DNA of 59,960 nt, taken from positions 1-59,960 of the forward strand of contig JAJXYO010000012.1 of assembly GCA_021780495.1 (NCBI GenBank), in the 5' to 3' direction. The position numbers were made by a program, and so were the translations under genes. The stretch comes from Deltaproteobacteria bacterium (GTDB taxonomy: Bacteria; Desulfobacterota; Desulfuromonadia; Geobacterales; Pseudopelobacteraceae). This document shows positions 19,827 through 30,043 of this stretch, in pieces. The notes below the pieces were generated by a model. That model was not told the origin of the DNA. It worked only from the letters and a program-made list of their open reading frames with translations, and ran no database searches. How positions within the stretch are numbered: the first letter of the stretch is position 1; each line of letters opens with the position of its first letter.

Positions 19827-20633
19827 ATGAGTGACCATATCGAACAGATCAAGATCCTGTGCGTCGATGACGAACGCAATGTCCTGCGCGCCCTGGAGCG
19901 GATTTTTCTGGATGACGATTACGACATCGTGACCGCCGGCTCGGGTGATGAGGGCTTGCAGGTCATGGAAGCATCGGGTCCCTTCCAGATCGTCATCTCG
20001 GATTACCGCATGCCGGGCATGAACGGTGTCGAGTTCCTCAAGGAGGTCTACACCCGCTGGCCCGAAACCGTGCGCATCGTCCTCTCCGGCTATGCCGATG
20101 CCGCCGCCATTGTGGCGGCGGTCAATGACGGGCATATCTATAAATTCATACCCAAGCCCTGGAATGATGAAGAGTTGCAGATAACGGTCAAGAACTGTCT
20201 CGAACGCTATTCCCTGTTGCGGAGAAACCGGGAACTGCTCGATGAACTGGCCTCGGCCAACCAGGCCCTGGAAGAAAAGGTGCAACGGCGCACCGAACAA
20301 CTGGAACTGCGCAACCGGGCCCTGGAATTTTCCCAGAGCCTGCTCGGCAACCTGCCGGTAGGGGTGGTGGGGCTCGATCAAAACCGGATGATCGTCTATT
20401 GCAACGATAACGGGGCCACCTGGCTGAAACCGGTCTGCAGCGACATCTTCGGTTCCGACATCGGCCAGAACCCCGATTGCCGGTTTGGCGGGCTGGTTGC
20501 TCAGGTACTCGCTGAAAAAAGCATCGCGCAGGACATCGTACTGGGCGACACGCCCTGCCGGGTGCTGGGACGCACCATCCCCTTCTGCGAAAGCGAGACC
20601 ATCGTACTTGTGTTCCAGAAGACAGAGCTGTGA
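19827..20633 (+). CDS. Response regulator: receiver plus C-terminal PAS-like domain
   Basis: 268 residues. The receiver domain (about 8-125) has the acidic pair in CVDDE, phospho-acceptor Asp in ISDYRMPGMNG and the KPW signature at the end of the fold. A coiled-coil linker (about 135-170) leads to a PAS-like segment (SQSLLGNLPVGVVGLDQNR). There is no DNA-binding or enzymatic output, so it likely acts by protein contact. It closely resembles the regulator at 30040-30858 in layout and sequence, so both come from one duplication inside this island. Confidence 0.85.
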   Translation: MSDHIEQIKILCVDDERNVLRALERIFLDDDYDIVTAGSGDEGLQVMEASGPFQIVISDYRMPGMNGVEFLKEVYTRWPETVRIVLSGYADAAAIVAAVNDGHIYKFIPKPWNDEELQITVKNCLERYSLLRRNRELLDELASANQALEEKVQRRTEQLELRNRALEFSQSLLGNLPVGVVGLDQNRMIVYCNDNGATWLKPVCSDIFGSDIGQNPDCRFGGLVAQVLAEKSIAQDIVLGDTPCRVLGRTIPFCESETIVLVFQKTEL

Positions 20634-20690
20634 GCACCGTTTCGCAGCTGAAGGAATTTTTCCGAACAATGGCCAAGGAGGCACGCAGCA

Positions 20691-21998
20691 ATGGCTGAAG
20701 AGCAACAACGCATAACCGTCATGCTGGTGGATGATGAAGAGAACATCCTGAGGGCTCTGCAACGCCTCCTGATGGATGAGGATTTCGATATCGAGAGTGC
20801 AACCTCGGGTGAGGCCGCCCTGGCAAAACTGCAGACCCTCGAAAACGTAGGCCTGATCGTCTCCGACCAGCGCATGCCGGGCATGAACGGCGCGGAATTT
20901 CTGGGACGTTCCCAGGAATATGCCCCCCATGCCCAGCGCATCCTCCTGACCGGCTATTCGGACATCACCGCCACCATCGAGGCGATCAACAAAGGTGGCG
21001 CCGGGCGCTATATCTCGAAACCATGGGATGATGACGAACTGACCCAGGCCATCCGCGCTGCTGTCGCCCTCTATCAGCAGGGGGCGGAAAAGCGCCGTCT
21101 GAACGAGATCATCGCCCGCCAGAAGCAGGAGATGGAAGAATGGAACGACAGCTTGAAAAAGCGTCTGTTGCAAACAACGGCCATGATCCGGGAACAGAGC
21201 CAGACCATGAAGAGCCTCGACGAGAAAAGCCCCGTTACGCTCATTCACCGGGCCTTTGACGGTTTTTTCGAGATCGTGGGCGACCGGGCTGCCGTCCATT
21301 CCCGCACCGTCAGCACCCTGGTGACCGAAGTCGCCCGCAAGATGGGGCTGGATGCCGAGACGGTCGCCACCATCCGGCTGGCGGCTCTGCTGCATGACGC
21401 CGGCAAGTTCGGCAGCCTGACCCTCGGCCTGAACAAGCATCTGGAGGAGATGTCAGAGAGCGAATCCGGCGAATACCGTCAGCACCCCCTGCGCGGGGAA
21501 GAGATGTTCCGCCAGATGGAGGAATTGGCCGGTATCCTGCCGCTGATCCGCCACCACCACGAGTCCTACGACGGCAGCGGCTTCCCCGAAGGCTTGCGGG
21601 GTGAGGAGATCCCCCTGGGGGCGCGCCTGATCGCGATTGCCGATCATATCGAAAAATCGGCCCACTCGGTAGAATACAACCGCGCCGACTATGCCTTGAT
21701 GAACGCCCGTTTTCATGGCGGGACATCGCTCGATCCGCAGCTGATCACACGCTTTCAGGGCATTACCAAGGTCGTGTATTTTGAAGGCAAGAGAAGCGGG
21801 GCACTTTCCGAGGTCGAGGTCGGTCCCATGGAACTGACGCCCGGCATGACCCTGGCCCGCGACGTGGAGAGCGGATCCGGGGTGCTGCTGATGCAGCGGG
21901 GCAACGTGCTCGACCTGGCGAACGTGGCCCTGATCCGCAGCCACTATCGCAAGAACCCGCCACTGCACGGTATCTTTGTGCAGGTCGTGGAGGACTGA
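20691..21998 (+). CDS. Response regulator: receiver plus HD-GYP c-di-GMP phosphodiesterase
   Basis: 435 residues. The receiver (about 8-130) has VDDEEN and phospho-acceptor Asp in VSDQRMPGMNG. A coiled coil follows, then HD-GYP from about 185 to 370: HDAGKFG, the RHHHESYDGSGFPEGL motif and IAIADH. The GYP element reads GFP, a tolerated variant. It should degrade c-di-GMP to pGpG or GMP, opposing the cyclase two genes upstream. The stop overlaps the start of the next kinase gene (TGATG). Confidence 0.9.
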   Translation: MAEEQQRITVMLVDDEENILRALQRLLMDEDFDIESATSGEAALAKLQTLENVGLIVSDQRMPGMNGAEFLGRSQEYAPHAQRILLTGYSDITATIEAINKGGAGRYISKPWDDDELTQAIRAAVALYQQGAEKRRLNEIIARQKQEMEEWNDSLKKRLLQTTAMIREQSQTMKSLDEKSPVTLIHRAFDGFFEIVGDRAAVHSRTVSTLVTEVARKMGLDAETVATIRLAALLHDAGKFGSLTLGLNKHLEEMSESESGEYRQHPLRGEEMFRQMEELAGILPLIRHHHESYDGSGFPEGLRGEEIPLGARLIAIADHIEKSAHSVEYNRADYALMNARFHGGTSLDPQLITRFQGITKVVYFEGKRSGALSEVEVGPMELTPGMTLARDVESGSGVLLMQRGNVLDLANVALIRSHYRKNPPLHGIFVQVVED

Positions 21999-23542
21999 TG
22001 CTCGACCCGGAATCGCTCATGAACCATAGCTCGATGAGCGACTACATGGCGCACGGCTTCTGTTTTTCGTGGGAGCCGGGCCTGGTCTGGCTGCACGTCG
22101 CCTCGGATATCGTCACCGGCCTGGCCTATTACGTGATCGGCGCGGCCATGGTCTATTTTGCCTGTAAACGGCGTGATGTGCCATTCAAGTGGGTTTTTCT
22201 GCTCTTTGCGCTGTTCATCCTGGCCTGCGGCACGACCCATTTCTTTGCGGCCTACACCGTGTTCAGCCCCGATTACTGGCCGGAAGGTTTTGTAAAGGCG
22301 TTCACGGCGCTGGTTTCGGTGGTAGCCGCCGTCGTCTTTATCCCGAAGATCCCGCAAGCCATAACCATGCCCAGCCTGGCAAAGACATTGGCGGAGGTAC
22401 AACGGCTCAATACCGAGCTGGTCCGCCAGTCGGCACTGCTGAGGAGCATCGTGGACTCCATCCCGGACCTGATCTTCTATAAAGACACCAATAGTGTCTA
22501 TCTCGGCTGCAACAAGGCCTTCGAGCGCTTTGCGGGACGTCCGGAGCAGGAGCAGGTCGGCAAGACGGATTTCGATTTCTTCGAGCACGAGCTGGCGGAG
22601 TTCTTCCGGCAGAAGGATTGCGAGATGCTGGCAGGAGGGGTGGCGCGCAGCAATGAGGAGTGGATTACCTACCCGGACGGCCAGCGGGTCCTGCTGGATA
22701 CGCTCAAAACACCCTTCTGGGGTCCTGACGGGACCCAGCTGGGTCTGGTCGGCATCAGCCGCGACATCACCGAGCGCAAGGAAAAAGAGCAGCTGATCGA
22801 GGCCAAGAACGCCGAACTGGAGCGTTTCATCTACACCGTCTCCCACGACCTGAAAAGCCCGTTGGTGACGATCAGTTCCTTCCTGAGCTACCTGGAGGCG
22901 GATATCAAAACAGCCGACAGCGAGCGTATTCAACAGGATATCGGCTATATCCGCACCGCTACCGACAAGATGGGACAACTGCTGGCTGAACTGGTGGAGC
23001 TGTCACGGATTGGGCGGGTCATCGCCAATCCGGTCAAGGTGAGCTTTCAGGAGCTGGCGCAGGAGGCACTGCAGCTGGTAGCGGGACACATCAGCGAGCG
23101 GGGGGTCCGGGTCACGGTTGCTGACACCCCGCTCATGCTGTACGGCGACCGTTCACGGCTGGTGGAAATCTGGCAGAACCTGGTGGAGAATGCCTGCAAG
23201 TACATGGGCGGCCAGCTGTCCCCGCGCATCGAGATCGGTGTGGAGACGACGGGCGAGACCACGCTCTTCTCCGTGCGGGATAACGGTCAGGGGGTCGATG
23301 CCCGCTATAGCGAGAAGATCTTCGGGCTGTTCGAAAAACTCGACCGGCAAACGGAGGGGACCGGCCTGGGTCTGGCACTGGTCAAGCGGATCGTGGAGCT
23401 GAACGGCGGCCGTATCTGGGTGGAGTCGCCCGGTCCGGGGCAGGGTTCCTGTTTCCGCTTCACGCTGCCGGAGGCCCTGCTGCCGGAACAGGCTACCCGC
23501 CCGCAGCCGGGATTGGAGCGCAGCATTGAACGTACCGCCTGA
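21998..23542 (+). CDS. Histidine kinase with ethylene-receptor-like copper-binding membrane domain
   Basis: 514 residues. The N-terminal three-helix domain (about 28-130) aligns without gaps to the plant ETR1 ethylene-binding domain as I remember it. Asp37, Tyr44, Ile47, Cys77 and His81 match ETR1 Asp25, Tyr32, Ile35, Cys65 and His69 at a constant offset of 12; Cys and His are the copper ligands. ETR1 Pro36 is Gly48 here. The third helix keeps the TALVS and IPKIP pattern. Then come PAS (about 148-268), HisKA with His283 in SHDLKSPL, and an HATPase (VRDNGQGVD, GTGLGLALVKR). The kinase core is nearly the same as that of the next gene. Confidence 0.88.
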   Translation: MLDPESLMNHSSMSDYMAHGFCFSWEPGLVWLHVASDIVTGLAYYVIGAAMVYFACKRRDVPFKWVFLLFALFILACGTTHFFAAYTVFSPDYWPEGFVKAFTALVSVVAAVVFIPKIPQAITMPSLAKTLAEVQRLNTELVRQSALLRSIVDSIPDLIFYKDTNSVYLGCNKAFERFAGRPEQEQVGKTDFDFFEHELAEFFRQKDCEMLAGGVARSNEEWITYPDGQRVLLDTLKTPFWGPDGTQLGLVGISRDITERKEKEQLIEAKNAELERFIYTVSHDLKSPLVTISSFLSYLEADIKTADSERIQQDIGYIRTATDKMGQLLAELVELSRIGRVIANPVKVSFQELAQEALQLVAGHISERGVRVTVADTPLMLYGDRSRLVEIWQNLVENACKYMGGQLSPRIEIGVETTGETTLFSVRDNGQGVDARYSEKIFGLFEKLDRQTEGTGLGLALVKRIVELNGGRIWVESPGPGQGSCFRFTLPEALLPEQATRPQPGLERSIERTA

Positions 23543-26309
23543 CAGCGAAATACGGCCGTCATCGCTGACGCAACGGCTCCTGGTGAGGCTCGGCGGCGGG
23601 CTCGCGGCGCTGATCGGCGGCATTGCCATGGCGGGCTGGCTGCTGACCATGCCGCGGCTGGCCAGCCTGGGTCAGGGTCTGATTCCGATGGCGCCCAGCA
23701 CGGCCATCCTGTTCATAGCCTTCGGGGCGGTGTTTCTGCTGCCCGGCCAAAGCCGTTCCAGGCTGCCCGGCCTGTCCATCTTGGCGGCTGGCGGCTGTAT
23801 CTCGCTGGCGCTGCTGGCGCTCTCCCTGAGCGGTGTTTTTCTGGATATCGAACACCTCGGCTTCCACACCCTGGGGGCCGTGGACGGCACCCCCATCGGA
23901 CACATGTCCCCCATCACGGCCGGCACCTTTCTGCTGTTCAGCCTGGCTGTCCCGGCCATACTGACGACCCGGGGCACCAGGCTCTGGCAGGCCAAGGCAG
24001 CCTGGTGGATCGCCATCCTGATAACGGCGGTCTACGTCATGCTGATCCTGGCCTATCTCTTTGGCACCCCCATGTTTTACAGCGGCGGCTTCATTCCGCC
24101 GGCCGCCACCACCAGTCTGGCCTTTCTGGCACTGGGAACCGCCCTGCTGGCGCTCGCGCTCCCCGTGGTCTGGCCGGAAACGGACAGCCGCGACCTGGGC
24201 GAGCGTTTTTTTTCCCATGCCCTGATCGTAGTCTTCCTCTTTCTGGCGGCCGGCATCATCTCCGCCGGATTCTTCTACCACCGTAAACACGAGAAACAGT
24301 ATCTGACCGAGATCGAGTGCCAGCTATCCGCCATCGCCGACCTGAAGAAGGGCGAACTGCAGCTCTGGCGCGAGGAGCGCCTGGCGGATGCCGCCCTCTT
24401 TCACCATAACATCGCCTTCGAAAACCTGGTGAAGAGCATCATCGAGCAGCCCGGGACCCGACAGGCCCAGCGGGATGTCACGGCCTGGCTGGGACGGCTC
24501 CAGTCGAAGCGCAATTACAACCGGGTTGCCCTGCTGGATGCCCGCGGCAGGAGCAGGTTGTCGCTTCCCGGGGGCAGCGCCGAGCCCGTCTCTCCCCACC
24601 TGCGCCAAAAAGCACTTGAAGCCCTGCATACGCGCCGGGTCCTGTTTGCCGACTTTTATCGCAACGAGTTCGACCACAAGATCTACCTGAGCATCCTGGT
24701 GCCGCTGTTCGATTCAGCCCATGCCGGCAATGCCCTCGGTGTGCTTGAGATCCGGATCGATCCTTATACCTACCTCTACCCCTTCATCCAAAACTGGCCT
24801 ACCAGCAGCGCCACGGCTGAAACACTGCTGGTGCGGCGGGAGGGGAACAGCGTCCTGTTTCTGAATGAACTCAAATTCAGAAGGCATGCCGCCCTGACCC
24901 TCGGTTTTCCGCTGGAAAGAACGGAGATCCCCGCTGTCATGGCCGCCTTGGGACGGGAAGGCATCGTGCGCGGCAGCGATTACCGGGGCCACGCGGTGCT
25001 GGCCGCATTGCGCGGCATTCCCGATTCCCCCTGGCACCTGGTCACCCGCATGGATATCGACGAAGTCTACGCACCGCTGCGGGAACAGCTGTGGATAACG
25101 GTGTTGCTGGTTTCCGCCATGCTGGTCAGCGCCGGCACAGGTGTCGGCTTCGTCTGGCGGCAGCAGAGCAGCAGATACTACCGCAACAGGTACGAGGCGG
25201 AGCTGGAGCGCCTCAAGCTGGAGGAGCGCTTGATCAGGATTGCCGCCAACGTGCCCGGCGCAATCTTTCAGTATCAACTCCAACCCGACGGTTCGGCCTG
25301 CCTGCCCTACGCCAGCAGCGGTCTGGAGGTGCTGTACGGGATTCAACCCGGGCAGGTTATCCGGGATGACGCAGCCCTGCTGGACGCGATCCACCCCGAA
25401 GACCGAGACCGGGTCAGCGCTTCGATCCGGGAGTCGGCCGGCAGCCTTTCGGCCTGGTACAGCGAACACCGGGTTCTTCATCCCGAACGGGGTGCGATCT
25501 GGGTGGAGGGGAACGCCACGCCGGAACGCAAGCCGGACGGCAGCGTGCTGCTGCACGGCTTCCTGACCGACATCACCGGACGCAAGGAAAAAGAACGGGA
25601 GATCGAGAAAAAGAACCGGGAACTGGAGCGTTTCACCTACACGGTTTCCCACGACCTGAAGAGCCCCCTGGTAACCATCAAGACCTTCCTGGGCTACCTG
25701 CGGGAGGACCTCACCCGGCCGGGTAATCCCCGCGTGCAGCAGGATATGGGGTTCATGCACGCCGCCGCCGACAAGATGGCGCAACTGCTCGACGAACTGC
25801 TGGAGTTGACCCGCGTCGGCCGTCTCGACAACCCTCCGCAGGCGGTAGCCTTCAGGGATCTGGCCCGCGAGGCGGTCCAGCTGGATGCGGGCAGGATCAG
25901 CGCCCGGGGGGTAGTGGTGGCGATCGCCGACTCGCCGGTCGTGCTGTGGGGCGACCGGCCGCGGCTGGTTGAGATCTGGCAGAACCTGGTGGAGAACGCC
26001 TGCAAGTTCATGGGCAACCAGGAACACCCGCGCGTCGAGATCGGGGTCGAGGAGCGCGGCCGGGAAACCCTCTTTTTCGTCAGGGACAACGGCATCGGCA
26101 TCGATCCCCGTTTTCACGCCAAGGTATTCGGCCTGTTCGAAAAGCTGGAAGCGGCCGGCGAAGGGACCGGCATGGGCTTGACGCTGGTCAAACGGATCGT
26201 GGAACTGTATGATGGAGAAATTCGCGTCGAGTCAGCCGGGGATGGCACCGGCGCCACATTCTACTTTACCCTGCCGGCGGCGATACGGCAGCAACAAAAC
26301 AACGGATAA
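23526..26309 (+). CDS. Membrane PAS histidine kinase with large N-terminal membrane sensor
   Basis: 927 residues from TTG 23526, with GGAG seven bases upstream and a 17-base overlap with the preceding gene. About seven hydrophobic helices (about 20-215) form an integral-membrane sensor. Another helix near 235-255, an extracytoplasmic region (about 260-510) and a helix near 520-545 follow. PAS spans about 560-680. HisKA has His709 in SHDLKSPL, and the HATPase has VRDNGIGID and GTGMGLTLVKR. From the kinase core on it is a clear paralogue of the preceding kinase, a tandem duplication with different sensors. A CheY-like protein follows directly. Confidence 0.85.
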   Translation: MNVPPDSEIRPSSLTQRLLVRLGGGLAALIGGIAMAGWLLTMPRLASLGQGLIPMAPSTAILFIAFGAVFLLPGQSRSRLPGLSILAAGGCISLALLALSLSGVFLDIEHLGFHTLGAVDGTPIGHMSPITAGTFLLFSLAVPAILTTRGTRLWQAKAAWWIAILITAVYVMLILAYLFGTPMFYSGGFIPPAATTSLAFLALGTALLALALPVVWPETDSRDLGERFFSHALIVVFLFLAAGIISAGFFYHRKHEKQYLTEIECQLSAIADLKKGELQLWREERLADAALFHHNIAFENLVKSIIEQPGTRQAQRDVTAWLGRLQSKRNYNRVALLDARGRSRLSLPGGSAEPVSPHLRQKALEALHTRRVLFADFYRNEFDHKIYLSILVPLFDSAHAGNALGVLEIRIDPYTYLYPFIQNWPTSSATAETLLVRREGNSVLFLNELKFRRHAALTLGFPLERTEIPAVMAALGREGIVRGSDYRGHAVLAALRGIPDSPWHLVTRMDIDEVYAPLREQLWITVLLVSAMLVSAGTGVGFVWRQQSSRYYRNRYEAELERLKLEERLIRIAANVPGAIFQYQLQPDGSACLPYASSGLEVLYGIQPGQVIRDDAALLDAIHPEDRDRVSASIRESAGSLSAWYSEHRVLHPERGAIWVEGNATPERKPDGSVLLHGFLTDITGRKEKEREIEKKNRELERFTYTVSHDLKSPLVTIKTFLGYLREDLTRPGNPRVQQDMGFMHAAADKMAQLLDELLELTRVGRLDNPPQAVAFRDLAREAVQLDAGRISARGVVVAIADSPVVLWGDRPRLVEIWQNLVENACKFMGNQEHPRVEIGVEERGRETLFFVRDNGIGIDPRFHAKVFGLFEKLEAAGEGTGMGLTLVKRIVELYDGEIRVESAGDGTGATFYFTLPAAIRQQQNNG

Positions 26310-26352
26310 TTGGCACAAGTCAGCAGCAGTCATGACCTGAAGGGAGACGGAT

Positions 26353-26808
26353 ATGCACGGAGAACCGATTACCATTTTGCTGGTGGAGGACGACCTGGCC
26401 CATGCCGAGATCGTGCGCAGAAACTTCGAACGTTCCCGGATCGCCAACCGCCTGATCCATGTCTCGGACGGCCAGGCGGCCCTGGATTACCTGTATGGCC
26501 GCGAGGCCTTCAGCGACCCGCTGCTGGCGCCACGGCCGGGACTGATCCTGCTCGACCTGCGGCTGCCCAAGATCGATGGGCTGGAGGTGCTCAGGACCAT
26601 CAAGGCCGATCCCGACCTGAGTCAGATCCCGGTGGTGATCCTGACAACCTCGGCGGCCGAATCGGATGTCGCCCGGGCCTATGACAGCCACGCCAACAGT
26701 TACCTGGTCAAACCGGTCGATTTCACCCAGTTCGTCGAACTGATGGAGGTGCTGGGCTATTATTGGCTGGTCTGGAATCAGCATCCCGTTCCTGATAAAA
26801 ACGGATGA
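26353..26808 (+). CDS. Single-domain response regulator (Rcp1-type CheY)
   Basis: 151 residues, receiver only. Acidic residues are in LLVEDD, phospho-acceptor Asp in LLDLRLPKIDG, and the switch Thr/Ser and Lys in ILTTS and LVKPVDF. The longer loop before the phospho-Asp (AALDYLYGREAF) is typical of Rcp1-type regulators that pair with phytochrome- or PAS-type kinases. It follows the membrane kinase by 43 bases with an AGGGAGA ribosome site, so that kinase is the likely partner. Confidence 0.9.
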   Translation: MHGEPITILLVEDDLAHAEIVRRNFERSRIANRLIHVSDGQAALDYLYGREAFSDPLLAPRPGLILLDLRLPKIDGLEVLRTIKADPDLSQIPVVILTTSAAESDVARAYDSHANSYLVKPVDFTQFVELMEVLGYYWLVWNQHPVPDKNG

Positions 26809-26883
26809 GAGTGTAACGGAAATATTTGCTGCCAGCCGCATAAAACAGTTCTGGCGTACTACGAATGAGGGGTAACGATACGA

Positions 26884-28818
26884 GTGATGGAAACGGGACA
26901 ACGTACAATTTTGCTGGTAGAAGATGATGCCGCCCATGCCGAGGCCATCCGCCGGGCCTTTGCTTCGTGCGCCGACGGGTTCGGGATCACCCAGGTCGCT
27001 AGCTTGCGGGAATATCGCGAGCAGGCGGCACTACAACCACCCGCTATCGCCATCATGGACCTCAATCTGCCCGATGGCCGCGCCGTGGAGGTTATGACGA
27101 GCCCCCCGGAAAACGGAGCCTTTCCGATCCTGCTGATGACCAGCTTCGGCAACGAACGCGTGGCGGTTGAAGCGATCAAATCCGGCGCCATCGACTACAT
27201 CGTCAAATCACCTGAGGCCTTCGCCGGCATGCCGCGCACCGTGGAACGCGCCCTGCGGGAGTGGCGTCTGCTGGCCGACCGCACGCGGGCCGAACGCGAT
27301 ATCCGTGAGAGTGAAGCCCGTTTCCATACCCTCTCCAACCAGTTCAACGCCCTGCTGGATACGCTGCCTGACCGCATTATCCTCTATGACACCGATCTGA
27401 GGGTGATCTGGGCCAACCGGGCCGCGACCAGCGAGCTGCTGTCAGAGGGGGGCAACTCTGGCGAGAGCCATTGCTACACACTCTGGCACAATCAAAAGAT
27501 TCCCTGCGACGCCTGCCCGGTCAAGAAGAGCCTGCTGTCCGGTGAATCGGCCATCGAGGTCGTCACCGCGCCCGACGGCCGGGTCTGGGAGCTGCGTTCC
27601 ATACCGGTCAAGGAGTCCGGGGGCATCGTCAGCGTGATTGAGGTCGGCCGCGATATCACCGGACAGCGCAAACTGGAAGAACAGCTGCGGCAGGCCCAGA
27701 AGATGGATGCCATCGGGCGGCTGGCCGGAGGTGTGGCCCACGATTTCAACAACATGCTGAATGCCATCATGGGCTATGCCGAACTGGCCCTGAAACGGGT
27801 GGCTTCCGATCCCAAGACGACATCCTATCTCCAGGGGGTGCTGGATGCCGGCCGGCGCTCGGCCGATCTGACCCGCCAGCTGCTGGCATTCTCCCGGAAA
27901 CAGGTGGTGGAACCGCGGGTCCTGGATATCAATCAGACGATCGACGACCAGATGAAGCTGTTCGGCAAGCTGATCGGGGAGGAGATCCAGATCAATTTTG
28001 TCCCTGGCGGTGATGTGGGGCAGATCATGATCGATCCTTCCCAGATCGATCAGATCCTGGCCAACCTGATGGTCAATGCCCGCGATGCCATCGACGGCGC
28101 CGGCGACATCACCATCACGACCGCCAACGTCGAGCTGAATGAGGCCTATTGCCGGAGCCACCCGGGGGCCGTGCCCGGCGAGTACGTCCGGCTGGCCGTC
28201 AGCGATACCGGCTGCGGCATGGATGCGGCCACAATGGAGCGGATCTTTGAGCCGTTTTTTACGACCAAGGAAAAAGGGCGGGGCACGGGTCTGGGCCTGG
28301 CCACCATCTTCGGCATCGTCAAGCAGAACAATGGCGAGATCCATGCATCCAGCGCACAGGGCAGCGGGACGACATTTGTCATCCACCTGCCCCGCCTGGA
28401 CAAGGGGCAGGAGACGGCCCGGCCGGACATCAGCGGAGCCCTCCCGCGGGGGAGCGAGACCATCCTGCTGGTCGAGGATGACGAACAGAACCTGGAGATC
28501 ACCAGGCTGCTGCTGGAAGAGTGCGGTTATACGGTGATAGCGACCACCTCGCCGCTTACGGCCTGCGCTCTGTACGAACAACGGGCCGGAGGGATAGCGC
28601 TGCTGCTCAGCGATGTGGTCATGCCGCAACTGAACGGCAGGCAGCTGAACGAGAGGATCGGCAGCGCTCCGGGGTTCAAGGTGCTGTTCATGTCCGGCTA
28701 CACCGATGATATCATCAGCCATCGCGGCATCCTCTCCGAGGGTACCAACTTTATCCACAAACCATTCACCATAATGAAACTGGCCGAAAAGGTGCGGGAG
28801 GTGCTGGATGCAGACTGA
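26884..28818 (+). CDS. Hybrid histidine kinase: receiver-PAS-HisKA-HATPase-receiver
   Basis: 644 residues if the GTG at 26884 is used; the adjacent ATG at 26887 is equally good. An N-terminal receiver (about 8-130, phospho-Asp in MDLNLPDG) precedes PAS (about 150-260, with [11 protein letters not shown], a Cys-pair insert often seen in redox-type PAS). HisKA has the phospho-His at about 286 in GGVAHDFNN, then HATPase ([16 protein letters not shown]) and a C-terminal receiver (about 522-640, phospho-Asp in [11 protein letters not shown]). No membrane helix: a soluble phosphorelay hub. The end overlaps the next gene by 11 bases. Confidence 0.9.
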   Translation: MMETGQRTILLVEDDAAHAEAIRRAFASCADGFGITQVASLREYREQAALQPPAIAIMDLNLPDGRAVEVMTSPPENGAFPILLMTSFGNERVAVEAIKSGAIDYIVKSPEAFAGMPRTVERALREWRLLADRTRAERDIRESEARFHTLSNQFNALLDTLPDRIILYDTDLRVIWANRAATSELLSEGGNSGESHCYTLWHNQKIPCDACPVKKSLLSGESAIEVVTAPDGRVWELRSIPVKESGGIVSVIEVGRDITGQRKLEEQLRQAQKMDAIGRLAGGVAHDFNNMLNAIMGYAELALKRVASDPKTTSYLQGVLDAGRRSADLTRQLLAFSRKQVVEPRVLDINQTIDDQMKLFGKLIGEEIQINFVPGGDVGQIMIDPSQIDQILANLMVNARDAIDGAGDITITTANVELNEAYCRSHPGAVPGEYVRLAVSDTGCGMDAATMERIFEPFFTTKEKGRGTGLGLATIFGIVKQNNGEIHASSAQGSGTTFVIHLPRLDKGQETARPDISGALPRGSETILLVEDDEQNLEITRLLLEECGYTVIATTSPLTACALYEQRAGGIALLLSDVVMPQLNGRQLNERIGSAPGFKVLFMSGYTDDIISHRGILSEGTNFIHKPFTIMKLAEKVREVLDAD

Positions 28819-30043
28819 TCCGAACACGGCCGTTCTTCATATTTTGATCGCCGAAGACGACGCCGGCCACACCACGGCCATCCGGCGCAGGCTTGAGCAG
28901 GATTACCCCGAGGCCCGCATGACGGTCGTGGCCAGCCTCCGCGAATACCGGGAGAGCATTGCCGCCGTAAGCCCGACTATCGCCATCATGGACCTGAATC
29001 TCCCCGATGGACGCTCGCTGGACCTTCTGACCGCCGTTCCCGCCCCCGCCTTTCCGGTCATCATAATGACCAGCTTCGGCAATGAGCAGGTGGCCGTGGA
29101 TGCGATCAAGGCCGGTGCGCTCGACTATATCGTCAAATCCACTGAAACCTTTGCCGCGATAGGCGCCAGCGTGGGGCGGGCCCTGCGCGAGTGGTCGCTG
29201 CTGCAGGAAAAGAAGCAGATGGAGCAGCTGTTGAAGGAGTCGCAGGCGCAGATCATCCAGCAGGAAAAGATGGCCTCCATCGGCCAGCTGGCCGCCGGGG
29301 TCGCCCACGAGATCAACAACCCGATGGGGTATATCACCAGCAACATGAATATGCTCGGCCGCTATGCCGACAAGCTGGTCCGCTTTATCGAGGCCCAGTC
29401 CCAGGCCGTCGCCAGTTGTGCCGATGAGGCCACCAAAACGTCGCTGGCCGAACTGCGACGACAGCTCAAGCTCGACGCGGTCATGAAGGATCTGCGGGAA
29501 CTGATCGACGAATCGCTGGAGGGGGCCAACCGGGTCAGCAAGATCGTGCAGGACCTGAAGAGCTTCTCGCGGGCCGAGGGTAACGAGGCGGTACGTTGCG
29601 ATCTGAACGAGACCATCCGGAGCACCATCAACATCGTGCACAACGAGATCAAATATGTGGCCGAACTGGAGCTGCAGCTGGGCGATATACCGGCCGTGCT
29701 CTGCCGGCCGCAGCAGATCAGCCAGGTGGTGATGAATCTGCTGGTAAACGCGGCCCACGCCATTACCGGCAAGGGAATAATCAGACTGGCCACCACCCTG
29801 GCGGACGATACGGTCGAGATCAACGTCAGCGACAACGGCGGCGGCATCTCCCCGGAACATCTGGAGAAGATCTTCGAGCCGTTTTTCACCACCAAGGAGG
29901 CCGGCAAAGGGACCGGCCTGGGGCTGGCCATCAGCAGCGATATCGTCAGGAAGCATGGCGGCGAACTGCTGGTCCGGAGCGTGGTCGGCAGCGGTACGAC
30001 CTTTACGGTCAGACTGCCCTGCAAACAGGAGCTGAGCGGGTGA
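28808..30043 (+). CDS. Soluble receiver-histidine kinase
   Basis: 411 residues. The N-terminal receiver (about 10-130) is a close paralogue of the first receiver of the preceding hybrid kinase (shared ASLREYRE and MDLNLPDGR). A short linker leads to the kinase core, with His167 in GVAHEINNPMG and an HATPase with SDNGGGI and GTGLGLAIS. The core resembles the large Cache kinase at 15234. With receiver before kinase and no membrane helix, it probably takes phosphoryl or docking signals from upstream kinases. The GTG of the next regulator overlaps its stop. Confidence 0.9.
   Translation: MQTDPNTAVLHILIAEDDAGHTTAIRRRLEQDYPEARMTVVASLREYRESIAAVSPTIAIMDLNLPDGRSLDLLTAVPAPAFPVIIMTSFGNEQVAVDAIKAGALDYIVKSTETFAAIGASVGRALREWSLLQEKKQMEQLLKESQAQIIQQEKMASIGQLAAGVAHEINNPMGYITSNMNMLGRYADKLVRFIEAQSQAVASCADEATKTSLAELRRQLKLDAVMKDLRELIDESLEGANRVSKIVQDLKSFSRAEGNEAVRCDLNETIRSTINIVHNEIKYVAELELQLGDIPAVLCRPQQISQVVMNLLVNAAHAITGKGIIRLATTLADDTVEINVSDNGGGISPEHLEKIFEPFFTTKEAGKGTGLGLAISSDIVRKHGGELLVRSVVGSGTTFTVRLPCKQELSG

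Noticed and set aside
19437..21440. 667-codon antisense frame over the cyclase and receiver genes
   Set aside because: Shadow of three well-supported forward genes; no domain match.
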